NCBI GenBank assembly: GCA_004431415.1
Contig: QPMI01000117.1
Span: 310,001 to 374,000 of the forward strand
From: Cyanophora paradoxa
Lineage: Eukaryota > Glaucocystophyceae > Cyanophorales > Cyanophoraceae
Direction: 5' to 3'
Length of the DNA: 64,000 nucleotides
Numbering within the stretch: position 1 is the first letter of the stretch; each line of letters begins with the position of its first letter. The position numbers and the translations under genes are program-made. The notes below the pieces were generated by a model, which had not been told where the DNA came from, made no database searches, and saw only the letters and a list, made by a program, of their open reading frames with translations. This document shows positions 39,707-50,330 of the stretch, one piece after another.

Positions 39707-42700
39707 TCCAGTTTGCTGATGATACTGTTCCCCTTATTGCCTCCTTTGCGGAATTCCCCATTTGGGACGCTCTCATTAAGAAATTTCAACGGTTAACAGG
39801 GGCGAAAATTAATCTCGAAAAATCGCATATACTACCCATGCACTCAAATTTATCTCTTCCACCTGATTGTCCTTTTGAGCGTATGAAGGTTGATCCTTCT
39901 GAGATTTCCGCAGATGCCAAGATCGCCAAATATCTCGGGTTCCCTCTGGAGCTAGTGCATGACCGGTTTTGGAATAAAAAGACTGCTGCTCTCGTTCTGC
40001 GCGCACAGTCAGTTAACCGGAATCGGATGCCTCTACGCTCTGGTGTTTTACTTGCGTGGGCTGCTATTGTGGGATCACTACATTATCCGCTGTATATTTT
40101 AGAACCGGGAGGTGATCGTTATAAAGCTTGGAGTAATTTAATCCGCAACTTTTCGGGTGTACGCGGCTCCGTATCTACATATGTTACGGCGCTTCCGTTT
40201 AAAGACGGTGGATTAAATTGCCCAGATATTGTTACGTTTTCGCTGGCTTTAAAATCTAAATGGCTTGCCTTCCTTAACGACCCGGCCTGTTCAGCTCCTT
40301 GGAAGGAATATATTCAATACCAAATAGACCGTCAGTTGGCTCCATTCTCTTATGCTAATGTCATTTTGGGGCTTGATGTGTCTGCCATCTTGCCAAGATT
40401 GCATTTGCCACCGCTTTGGCAGATGCTGTTTGAGGCGTGGCGAGATCGTCAAGCCGTTGCATCTCCTACAACCGTGCATCAAATTTTGACCCAGCCTATT
40501 TTTCTTAATCCTTTATATGTTCTTCCTAGTGACATTGCAGCACAGACACATACTGCGTTTGCGAGAGCCGGTGTACAGCGCGTCGCTGACATTTGGGATG
40601 TACAGTTGCACCGATTTCGTGCTCCCCCTGCAATGCTAGTTGATTATACTGCTGCCTTTGATCAAATTTGTCGTGCCCTGCCATCCAGTTGGCTTACAAC
40701 GCTTACTGCTAATGCCGTACCGGAACGTTTCTTATGGTATAAATCGAAAGATGATAAATATGTGTATCTGAGGGGTCCCTCGGGCTTTTTTGTGGCCTTC
40801 CTCTTTTTGAAGGTGAGATTGTCCCACGGGTGTTGGATTTCGTCCCGTGGCCCCGTGGCCGCCCTCCAGATCCGCTCTTGTACCCTGGCGTACCAGCTGG
40901 CCTCTTGCCGCTTCATGTGCTCTCCTCCCAGTATTTTATTTCTTTGCGCAGAGGTTCGCGTCCAATTCTGGTTTCGCTTGGCACGGGTTCGACAGCTACG
41001 CTTTCCTACAGCAATTTTGCTTTCACATTCGATAAGATGCTCACGCTTCAGGGCTTTTCTGTTCGGCGCTTTTACCAGCTCGAGGTACAGCGACTGTGGC
41101 GGGTGCGGAGTAGGGCTAAGATGCCTTCAGAACACTGGGGTCTGGATCTCCCTCTTAATCGCGTGTCTCAGCTCGTCGCCCTTCGTGCCTTTCCTATGCT
41201 GTGGCTCGATGTCCTCTTCCGTCTCCGATATAAGGCTTTCCCATCTTTACAACGGCCGCCGGTCGCGGCTATTTTCTGCCGCGCTTGTAATGATGGGCAG
41301 CATCGTTCAGTGCGGCACGTTTTCTTTGATTGCCCTGTGGTGCAGGGTTTTTGGCGGGCCATGCATGCTGAGCTCACATCCTTAGCAGAGGCTTTGCCCG
41401 AGGACGTGCAGCCCTCTTTACCATTGCCTCCTATTACGTTCTCCGCTATTCTAGATCCACAAGTTCCCGGTGTTGCGGGGACATTGATCACATCTTCTGT
41501 GGATGCCGATTTCTGTGTTCGGTATCTCGGTTATATTTTGGCGGGCATTTACGCAATTTTTCAGCTGTCCCGTGCATATCTCTCACCCGATAATTTACTT
41601 GCTGAGCGGGTACCAGTGTACTCCGTTAATGCTCTGCTAAACCTGTGGAAACGTTTTCTGGATATTCTCGAGATTACGTTGCCTCCTGCTGTCGAGCGCA
41701 TTGAGCTTCTTCGTTTACGGCATTTAGGGGAGGGCTCTGATTACGATGGTTCAAACCCTGAGTCACGTGACCGCCCTAGCCCCCCTCAATCTATTTTTGA
41801 TGCGAGCTTCTTTTCTGTGCGCGGAGCTATCCCTCTACAGCGCTCGGGCCCCCAGCAGTCGCGGTCCCGGGCCCCCTGCAGTCGCTACCCCTAGGCCTGC
41901 TGCTACAGTTAATGGCGTCGGCGTGAATCCTCAAGTTCAGCACATTGCGAGGCCATCTGCTAGCGCTGATACAGCTTCGGTCCCGGCTCCCTCGAGTTCT
42001 CGTTTGAGCTCGTCTGCCGATGCTAGCGCTAGCGCCGCTTCTGCCTCCACATTAATATGCCCTATTTGTGGAAAGAACTTTCAGTCTTCTGCTGATCGTG
42101 ACCGTCATGTTCGGGCTGATAAACATCCTGCTAACGCCCGTGGCGTTCGCCGACCTCGAACCCCCTCTAGTTCAGAGAATCCTCCAGATCCTGTGCCTCC
42201 TGCCCAGCGCCCCCGCCTCCAGTCTCCGGATCCGGCACCCCCAGTGCTTGCTCCAGCTCCTGCAGCTGCGGCTACATATGCCGAGCCCCGTCAGCCTGTT
42301 CCGACTTTGCGACGGATTCGCTCCCCTGCACCCTCACCGTCGCCACCTGCTCAGCGGCTCCGTACTTCCCTGCCCCCCCTAGTCCTTCTCTGATACCTTC
42401 CGTTTCACGAATCCGCCGCCCCGGTCTCCGTCGAATTCAACCTTGCCTCCCGATGCCGATCCGTCCCTGTCCATGTGTCTCGGCGCCTGCGGCTTTCCTC
42501 TCCTGTACCTTCGGCTTCCCCTCTGGCTGTCCCGCCAGATCCACCTCGCCCGCCGGTTCCTGCATGGCCCCTTTGATTCATGATAGTCTTGTATCAATCT
42601 TCGCTTCACCTCAACTTAGTTTACCCTCAGTTGTTTTGCCGTCACCTCCATCAGATGCTTCATCGATGTTAGTTAGGAGCACTGGCCCCCTCCACCTTCC

Positions 42701-43551
42701 AGTTCCTCGTGTATTCCATGCCTTCCCTGTACCTTTGATTCCGTTCCCTTTGTCGTTAGCTCTGCCTCTTCCTCCTCCATCTCTCACTGTTAGCCCTCAG
42801 GCAGTTCCGCCTCTTTATCTTCAGCGACCGTCAGACCGTATAGTTTTTGGCAGCGAGTATTTTGTGTATGGTGACGTTCCTCGTGTGTACCCTTCTCTCT
42901 CTTCTACTTCGCTATATTTGCCTCTCCCGCCTGGTTCAGCCCCATCGTCTGCCTTCCCTGTCACTACTGGCTTGCGTTTCGCCCCTCCTCTTATACTGCC
43001 GATTCCGAGTCTGCACCCGAGCTCTGCCCCTTTCCTCGTGTCGTCCCAGTTCCTCAGATTAGTCTTCAGCCGTCCATTGTTTTACCAACTCTACAATCTC
43101 GATTCCGTTTAGACACTCCGCCAGCTTCGACTTTCCCCTCTAGTGGTGTCCTACGTTTCGCCTCTCCTACTGTTCTACCGCCTTTGCCTCCTGCGACTAC
43201 GTCTTCTAGTTCTGCTGTTAGCTCTGTCTTGTCGTCTTCGTCTAGATCTTCGTCTTCGACTGTAGTTCCTCGTGCTCGTTCTCCTTATTTGCTGCGTCCC
43301 CGTGCTCCTCGTCGTTCTAGTGTGACTAGTACTTCTGCATCGACGCTCTTGAGCTCTTCTACTCCTTCTCCTCGTGCTCGTTCTCCTTATCTTTTGCGTT
43401 CTTCTGATCGTGTCCCTTCTCGTGATCCCTCTTGATTCTGTATATATTTTGTGCTAGTTTACTGTATCTTTGATTTGTGATTGCTTTGTTGTCTTTAATA
43501 TCACTACCTACGGGGGGTTCGCCCCACCGTAGTCTCTCAAAAAAAAAAAAA
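39707..43551 (+). mobile_element. 5'-truncated non-LTR retrotransposon (LINE) with decayed frame
   Basis: The element starts at QFADDT, the catalytic (Y/F)xDD box of reverse transcriptase, so everything before it is lost. Then come TGAKINLEKSHIL and YLGFPL, the usual post-catalytic LINE blocks, to about 40800 in one frame. A shifted frame then carries FCRACNDGQHRSVRHVFFDC, a zf-RVT-type finger, to about 41850. After another shift come a C2H2 finger (CPICGKNFQSSADRDRHVRA, near 42057) and long P/S-rich sequence with shifts near 42370 and 43020. The last frame ends at 43435 and repeats the motif RARSPYLLR twice. The base composition is T-rich compared with all neighbours. It is mobile only in trans at best: no N-terminus, no intact frame. 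Confidence 0.9.
43508..43532 (+). other. 3'-terminal hairpin of the LINE with TTCG loop
   Basis: CTACGGGGGG, loop TTCG, then CCCC, a bulged A and CCGTAG: ten base pairs. It sits 6 nt before the A13 tract (43539-43551), where LINE 3' stem-loops that recruit reverse transcriptase are found. Confidence 0.8.
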
Positions 43552-43566
43552 GAAATATGACGGTCC
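43552..43566. repeat. Target-site duplication of the LINE, right copy
   Basis: Identical to 39692-39706. It directly follows the poly(A) tract, and the host MITE sequence resumes after it. Confidence 0.9.
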
Positions 43567-44159
43567 CAAATTATGTCGTCATGAAAGTTTCAGGCTTGTA
43601 TGGGACGGTAAATTTAAAATTTGGTGGGCCGGGGTATCACTGAGCGTGCCCTTCTATGACGGTCCCAAATTATGTCGTTATTTCACGTCCGAAGCGACAT
43701 AATTTGATCCCGACATAGTAAAGTGCCCATCATATAATAGACTCATATTACTGTAAATGTAGAAATTTTCGTTGAGACTTAATTTCGAGAAAACCGCGAA
43801 TCCCCCATACTATAATAGAATGGACAGCCGTTAGTACCGCTCTCCATACAAAATTTCAGTTCAAGAGTATCAAATATTCGTCAAACCGCAGGTCTGACCG
43901 TCGGACGATTATAGACGAAATAAAGACGCTGTCGAAGATTCCTACGTTTACAGTATTGTGTTACACGGTAGCAGAGTGGCCCTGACTGCGCGAGGTTAAC
44001 GTTGGCCGCGGCCTGCACCCGTCATTTCCGCGCCCTGCCCACGAGAATACACTTACAGTGGCCGCGGATCAGACGAGCTAGCGCGGCAGAGCAACTTGGC
44101 AACGCGTACCGTAGTACGCAGCAGCCTGAGATCTAGAGCATACAGTTTCGTAGTCGACA

Positions 44160-45754
44160 TGCCAGGGGAGACGAGGCTCACCACGTTCTCGAACGCGGAC
44201 TGCACGGGGACCACGACTTCTTCGACCTTTTCGGGGACGTTGACGAACGCAAAGATCACATCAGCTTGCAACAACAGCAATGTGTATGCTTACAAGGCGG
44301 AAGCGACCAAGACGGGAGGCACGACGCAGGTGAAACCTTTGATTTGCAAGTTGCGAAGCACGGGTCGGCGTCGCCGCTCACAACTACCGTCGTGTGCACA
44401 TGCGCATGCGTGTACGTAGGGGTGCACCATGTGGTACGCAGAGCAAAGCGGCGCTTGATCGGGGTGCTTCGTAATTATAAAGCTATATACATGACATGTC
44501 GCAGCACGAACAAGCCCCAGCCTCAGTACACGGTGAAGTTCTTCAAGAATCTCAACTGCACGGACTTCGATTGGTCGATGAGCTTCTATTTTGGTGATAA
44601 CAACAACAACTCAAAGATCGATCTTCTCCATGACGAGGCCCCGCATACTTGCGTGCGCGCATTTCGAACGTCTGCATTCGAATTCGACCATTTCGCGCCG
44701 TCTTCCCAATATTAATTGCAAACCGCGAACTGCTCAGACGAAATTCAAGCACGCGGCGTACACCATCGAACCTACGACCCCTGGCCTATCTGGGGTTGGT
44801 TGGTGCGTTGCGTTACCTATAGACATTCGATGATTCGACCCTCGATCTCACCATCGCGCTCGGTCCCATTTCCATGGCCAGCACGAAATGGTACTTTCTT
44901 GTTTTAAATTTACTGTTTTCTTTAGACATATTTTCTTAACGCGCACGTCGCGATCGCCGTTTTGAAATTGCGCAGTTATGTACGTGCATGCGCAACCAAT
45001 CATGCCTGTTTTAATTTCATCTGCTGATCATATACATCACGTGCAGTCCGATCCTCCGATCGCGTGCAATTTTGGGGCGGGAATGCTCGGCACCCTTATG
45101 TACAGATGTTCTGACGTGCGTTAATTAAAGGCGCTCAACGGCTGGCCAAACTTAAGCCTGTGACAGTATATATACGTCATCTATGTGTCTTATATTAATT
45201 CAATGCGTCATCGATATCGCAGAACGATACTTGTACCCCGAAGTACAAAACTGGCTGTACACGTAGTGTCTGTGATTGCGTCGGCGTAAGCGATACCTAC
45301 ATGGCTTATCCACTTAACTGCGGATCTGGAAAATACTACTCTCTAGGTAGGTTCTAAGTTTAATATTTACTACTCTCACTTTTTTTATACGCTCTAGACG
45401 TGTATATATATATATATATATATGATTCTAAGCCTTTCTTACAATTGCAAAATACTTTAATTTCCATCGCGTTCTGATTTTGTGACAACAACAGATGGCT
45501 ATGTTTGCAAAAAAGCCATGTTGGACGAGGACCTCCAAGTCGTCAATATCGATACGACTGTGGTGCGCGATCGCGAGATCTAGATCTGGACCGGAGCCTG
45601 CGCACACACGTAATTTCGAGCCGCTCAGTAACAGAAAACATATGTGCAGGATACCGAGTACGAGGTCGATTTTGAGAGTTTTGAGTTCGAGGAGGCGGCG
45701 ATGGCAGAGGGGTACGAGGAGACGGGTCCGGAGGGTCTCGCGGCTGCTTTTTAG
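44160..45754 (+). CDS. Secreted-type cysteine-containing protein with acidic C-terminal tail
   Basis: Exon-like blocks in order: 44160-44330 (TRLTTFSNADCTGTTTSST, ending TGGTTQ before a gtgaaa donor), about 44500-44640 (YTVKFFKNLNCTDFDWSMSF), 45223-45347 (NDTCTPKYKTGCTRSVCDCV, ending YYSL before gtaggt), about 45494-45570 (DGYVCKKAMLDEDLQVVNID) and about 45651-45754 (YEVDFESFEFEEAAMAEGYE, ending GLAAAF and a TAG). Cysteine-bearing T/N/S-rich domains and the final acidic segment match the plan of the gene at 34464-35323. Another exon may lie near 45045-45120. The first exon and signal peptide are not identified. The family is not recognised. Confidence 0.5.
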
Positions 45755-48701
45755 TCTGGTATACGTAGATCTGGTTTTTGAGCAGTCTTGCTGCGATTTA
45801 GTCTGCTTTTAGGAAACATTGGATTTGAAAGGTCTTCGGTGCGATTGCAAATTAATATTGAAACTTGGCACTTCATGCTCTACACATGTGGAACTGCGGT
45901 AGCATGAGGGTTCGAGCCAGGGCTTGCTGTCATATATATATATATATATATAGTGTGCTAGTCCAATTGTGCTCAGCATGCATGCGCAGTTGCCAAGTTG
46001 GCCATGCATAGAAGGGGAAAGGTTGCGAACAGGACCAAGGTCGACCGCGAGTACCGAGGCTCGGCCCGGCGGAGGGCGAGGCCGGGGGCGGCGCCTCATG
46101 CGGCGCAGAGGGCGGCGCAGGCTGCAGCTGCTGCAAGCGAAAAGAGTCAGCTCGGATGGCGGGGAGGGGCGGCGCTCCAGCTGCTTCCCAGCGCACACGC
46201 GATTCTCGAAGGACAACGCCAAGAAGCGCGCCAGCGAGCGTTGCGGCTGGGCAAGGGGAGGGTCCCTCTGGATCCGCCCGCGTGCCCCGATTGCAAGTGT
46301 CGAGCCGGCTACGATCCCGACCAGTGCGTCGAGGGGGCCCAGCTCCCAAGTTCGACTGACGGCGGGACGCGCCTGCGCATGCGCTCGGCTCATCCGCTCC
46401 ATGGCCAGATCCCGCCCTCTGTCCGTGCCCGGCGGCCCGCGACTCAATTTAAAACGGCTTTAAAATACTAGGTCTTCGACTCGCCCCCGCCCCCGCTCGT
46501 CTCAGGAGGTGCAAGGTGGGGTCTAAAGTAGGGACGCTGACAGAATACAACAACTAAGTAACTTCAACGGTAGTAATCATTTGAATGCTCAGCGACTATC
46601 TATACAACTAAGTATAATGCTAGCTATAGGCGTAGGCGGCTAGGCCTGGGCCTGCGCGCGGCCGCCCACCGTGCCTCCGCCCCGCCCGGCGGACCGCACC
46701 GCCGCCCGCACCTCCGCCCCGCGCGCCGGTGCCCGGAGAGCTGCGCCGCCGCCCCGCTCGCCGCGCGCGCCTTCGCCCCGCGCGGCCCCCGCGCCCCGAG
46801 CCGCGCCGCCGCCCACCGCGCCCCGTCCCGCCTGCCGAGCCGCGCCGCCGCCTGCCGCGCAGCTGAGCTGCCGAGCGCGCGTCGCGCCTCCGAGGCTCCG
46901 TCCCGCTTGGCGAGCCGCGCCGACCGTTGCCCGACCGCCCCGCCCGTCATATGCATGGCGCCGGCCTCGCGTCGCGCAGCCGGCCGCTGCGCACTCCCGC
47001 TCGCCGCGCCTGGGCCGGGTTAGCCGAGCATGCGCAGCGGAGGGCGACATGTCCAGCTAGGGCCGCGCGGGCCAGGCGCGGCCGCGGGGACCGTCGGACA
47101 CGGGAGCTCGAGGGCGGTGGCGCGCGCGGCTCGCGCGCCGGCAGAGCGGAGCGCGCGCGCGCGGCGCGACGCGGCGCGCGCGACTCGGCGATTATGCTTA
47201 GCTGCGCTCTGCAAGCAGTGCATGCTGCCGCAGTGCAGTGCAGCTGCAGGCTGGCACATCGCGGTTGCGTGGGCGGCAATTGCAACTACCGTAGTAGTAC
47301 TAGTACGCCGGCAAGTCGTCGGCGCCGCAGCGGCGGCGACAACTCGCCGACAAGGAGCCTTGCGCGGGATACAGCAAAAAGAGACGTCCGGCGGCGCCGG
47401 CCTTATCCACAGCGGGGTACCACAAAAAGACTTATCGCCGACGGACAAAAGACCGACTTGCGAACTGGCCGACTTGGACAGCGTGACAGACAATCCGACG
47501 GGTAGCAAGGGGGGTTTGAGCAGCTGACCCCCCCTTGCAATTTATTTATCATGATTTGCTTTTGTAAACGATTTTCCGTCTTCTCCTTCTTGGGGAGAGG
47601 GGGGCCGGGGGGGGGGGGGGGGGGGGGGGAGCAGCGGTGGAAGCGGGGCTTTTTCGGAACTCTGATCTGAAAGGATTACGACATACGTATATACTAGCAC
47701 GCGGCGGCCTCTGCAGCTGCTCGGGCTCTGACTGGGCCGGCCGCCGGTTGGAAACGGGGTAGAGTAGTGATCATGAGGACCGGTGCCGGCGGCGGCGCGG
47801 CCCGGCGGGGCGCGCACGTGCGGCGCGGGCCCGCGCCTGCCGCAGTCACTGAGTGCGCATGCGCGCGCGCACTGCCGGCGCGGCCCCGCGCCTGCAGCTG
47901 CAGCCTGCAGCTAGCTATAGCGCTGTGCATGCGCAAATCATAGCTAGCCTAGTAGCCTAGTAGCGCTATAGTATGCATGCGCATATGCATGCGCATGCCG
48001 GCGCCGCGCCTGCCAACTGCCGCCGGCCGGCGCGGCGCCGCGCCCGCACTGCCGGCGCCTGCACTGCTAGCGCGCTGGTGACGCCTCGCGCGCAAGTCCA
48101 GCAAGCCGCTAGCCGGAGCTCAGCTATAGCTAGCTACGCTGGCCAGCTAGCGAACCTGTCGGCTAGGTTGACGGCTAAATCGTGCGATTGTACCCAGCAA
48201 AAACTCAAACTCGCAGGAGCTCTTTTTTTCGCGTTCGGTACAACAGGTACTTGATGCGGCCTAGCGCGCCACGCGCTGCTTCCCGAGCGCTGGCATGTAT
48301 GACATGCTCTGTCGAGCATCGCAAGAGCTTTCTTATGCACTTGGTCCGGCCTCTATACGACCACAGGATCAGGCGCTGCAAGGGATAGTCCAGGAAAGGG
48401 TCCGGTCCTTTTTTCCGCGCAGCATTCCGCTCTTTCCGGGTTCTGACAACAAATTCCGGGCTCTCATGCATGCACTAACACGTGGTTAAGAGCTCGGAGC
48501 TGGATCGGGAGATGAGCAGGACCGTCATTTTGTAAGTTACCGAAAACGGGGGCCCTACCCCGTTTCCAAAATTGAAGAAAACAAGCCGGCCGGGGGAGGG
48601 GGAGGGGGGGGGGGAGGGGGGGGCGTTTCTTGGGGACTCATTAAAAAGAATTCGACACTTATATTCATATTCAATCCCGGCAAGCCGCCCTAGGCCCGCC
48701 C
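45755..48701. other. Long region without a confident gene; microsatellite, G-tracts, palindromes
   Basis: A (TA)n run lies near 45930-45952 (another sits in an intron at 45407-45423). A plus-strand frame 45998-46471 includes a cysteine patch (CPDCKCRAGYDPDQC) and is the only weak gene candidate. 46640-47060 is GC low complexity open on both strands. 47600-47632 and 48595-48625 are G-tracts. 47880-48120 is full of GCATGC, CTAGCTAG and GGCGCC palindromes. Blocks at 46430 and 47545-47690 match the area beside the cyclophilin pseudogene at 18720-18960. Confidence 0.5.
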
Positions 48702-50200
48702 CTACAGCTGCCCGCAGTCCTCGATGGTGATCACCTGCGTCGTCTGCCCGCCCCCCGTCCCCAGCGCCTCGATCTTCTTCACCTGCCAAAGGCGGGGGCG
48801 CGGCTTAGCGGAGGGGGTACTGTTGCAAGGGGGAAGGAGGAGGGTGTACCACATCCAGTCCCTCCACGACCCGGCCGAAGACGACGTGCTTCCCGTCGAG
48901 GCTGCGGGGGTACGGGGAGTCGGAAGGGGTACAGGAAAGCGCGGGGACGGAGGGGGCGCACTGGGGCGTCGCCTTGAATGTGATGAAGAACTGAATGGGG
49001 GGAAGGGGCGGGGGGGCGGGGAAGTGAGCAAGGGTACAGGAAATATCCTGCGGCGGCGGCTCGCCTGGCTCCCGTTGGAGTTCTTCCCCGCGTTGGCCAT
49101 CGAGAGCGTACCCGGCTGCTCGTGCTTCAGCTTGAAGTTCTCGCTGCCGGAGGGGTACAGCGATCAGGGCCAGGGGAGAGGTAGGGTACAGCGATCAGCG
49201 CCCGGGGAACCCCCCGCTCATATGAGCGCACTCCTTGAAGGTCTTGCCGTAGATGCTCTCGCCGCCGCTGCCCATGCGCGCCGACCCCGGCGGGCTCGTG
49301 AAATCGCCTCCCTAAGGGGCGTGGGGGTCGTGTAGGCGCGGGGGAAGGAACGGAGCCAGCGCGGCGGGGAGGGCGGGGGTGGGAGATGCTCTCGCCAGCG
49401 CGGCCCGGCGGCGGGAGAGCGCCGATGGGATTCGGATGGAGCCGGCTTCCGCGGGCCCCTAACCCCCTGCTTGAGGCCGGCACCCCGGGCCCTAACCCGC
49501 GCTCTGCCATCGCCCCCCGCGGGCTTCTCGGGTGACCCTATCGGGCCCAGCCATCGAGGGCGCCGGGCCGGGCCAGGCCCCGGGGCGGACCTGTGCCATG
49601 AAGTCCGGGATGACCCTGCGCGCGGCCCCGCGGCGCCTCGTCAGCCGGCGAGCCAAGGGGCGCGGCAGCGCCGCTGGGGCGGCGGCCCTCGCGCGCGCGC
49701 CTGTGGAACGTGCAGCCCTTGAACCTGCGGCGCGGCGCGGGGCGGGCCGCGGCGGCGTTGGAGGGGCGCGCGAGGCGGCGCGCGGGGGGGGCCCCGGGCG
49801 CACCAGAGCGGCTTGCCGGACTTGCCCTTGCCCTTCTCGCCTGCGCGGCGCGCGCGGGGGTCAGGAACGGCGCGGAGAGCGGCCCGCGCGCTCGCTTGTG
49901 CAGCGCGGCGCATGCGCAGCGAGAGGCGGAGCTACGCCCTCGCCCCCGGAAGCTTAGCTAAGCGACCGCAGCTGACGCCTCCAGCGCTCGGGGCGCCTCG
50001 CACCTGTGCAGAGCGCGCGGAAGTTCTCCGCGGTCTTGGGCACCTGCACGCGCGGCGTCGGCGTCGGCCGGCGGGCGATCGAACGAAGGGAAACGGCAGC
50101 GGACCACGTCAGCGAACAGCTCGATCGTGATGCGCCCGAGGGGCGTCCCCGGAGGCGCGGTCACGTCTAGGAAGACGCGCGGGTTCGGCTTGTCGCCCAT
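48702..50200 (-). CDS. Cyclophilin-type peptidyl-prolyl isomerase, multi-exon
   Basis: Exon 1 is 50200-50105 (MGDKPNPRVFLDV... to LFADV) and exon 2 is 50043-50004 (VPKTAENFRALCTG). Then, leftwards, come FKGCTFHR, VIPDFMAQ (about 49590-49615), GDFTSPPGSARMGSGGESIY (about 49240-49305), DENFKLKHEQPGTLSMANAG (about 49080-49150), QFFITFKATP (about 48965-48992), a block starting LDGKHVVFGRVVEGLDVV (about 48850-48900), and the last exon 48782-48702 (VKKIEALGTGGG... EDCGQL, stop). The catalytic set (R of FHR, F/M/Q of FMAQ) is present. At the ligand tryptophan position the spliced product reads TPHLDGK, with His as in cyclophilin-40-type proteins, predicting weaker cyclosporin binding. Single domain, cytosolic or nuclear; no signal peptide. 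Confidence 0.85.
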
Positions 50201-50330
50201 CGCTGTGCTGCGCGCTGCTTGGATTGTCGCTAGAAGTGCGGATGCTCCTGCTTTGTCGAATTTTGGCTCGAAGATGGACCCAGCGCCGCGGTCTGGACGG
50301 GTACAACAGTAAGCGAGCCTCTCGCCAGCA
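50201..50330. promoter_or_regulatory. Divergent promoter region between cyclophilin and the Nab2-like gene
   Basis: Only 130 bp separate the ATG of the minus-strand cyclophilin (50200) from the proposed ATG of the plus-strand Nab2-like gene (50331). No TATA box is visible. A shared bidirectional promoter is inferred. Confidence 0.5.

Larger units (their letters stand above)
39616..43972. mobile_element. MITE-like element (about 497 bp) split by a LINE insertion
   Basis: GCTACCGTGTGACATA at 39616-39631 is inverted at 43957-43972 with two mismatches. Removing the LINE (39707-43551) and one copy of the target duplication leaves about 497 bp. The halves share words in the same order with the MITE at 36456-36728 (gttataaa, acccttctct, gaaatatgac, caaatta(t/c)gtcg, caggcttgtatggg). 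The pairing AAATTATGTCG/CGACATAATTT is also conserved near 43670-43705. Confidence 0.75.

Noticed and set aside
40830-41385. Continuation of the first LINE frame to 41385
   Set aside because: The conserved zf-RVT finger lies in another frame over the same bases, so the first frame after about 40800 is out of register.
45407-45423. TATATA run as a promoter
   Set aside because: It lies in an intron of the plus-strand secreted-type gene and is a plain dinucleotide microsatellite.
46640-47060. Open frames in both directions in GC repeats
   Set aside because: P/R/A-only composition, no splice-linked neighbours, equal quality on both strands.
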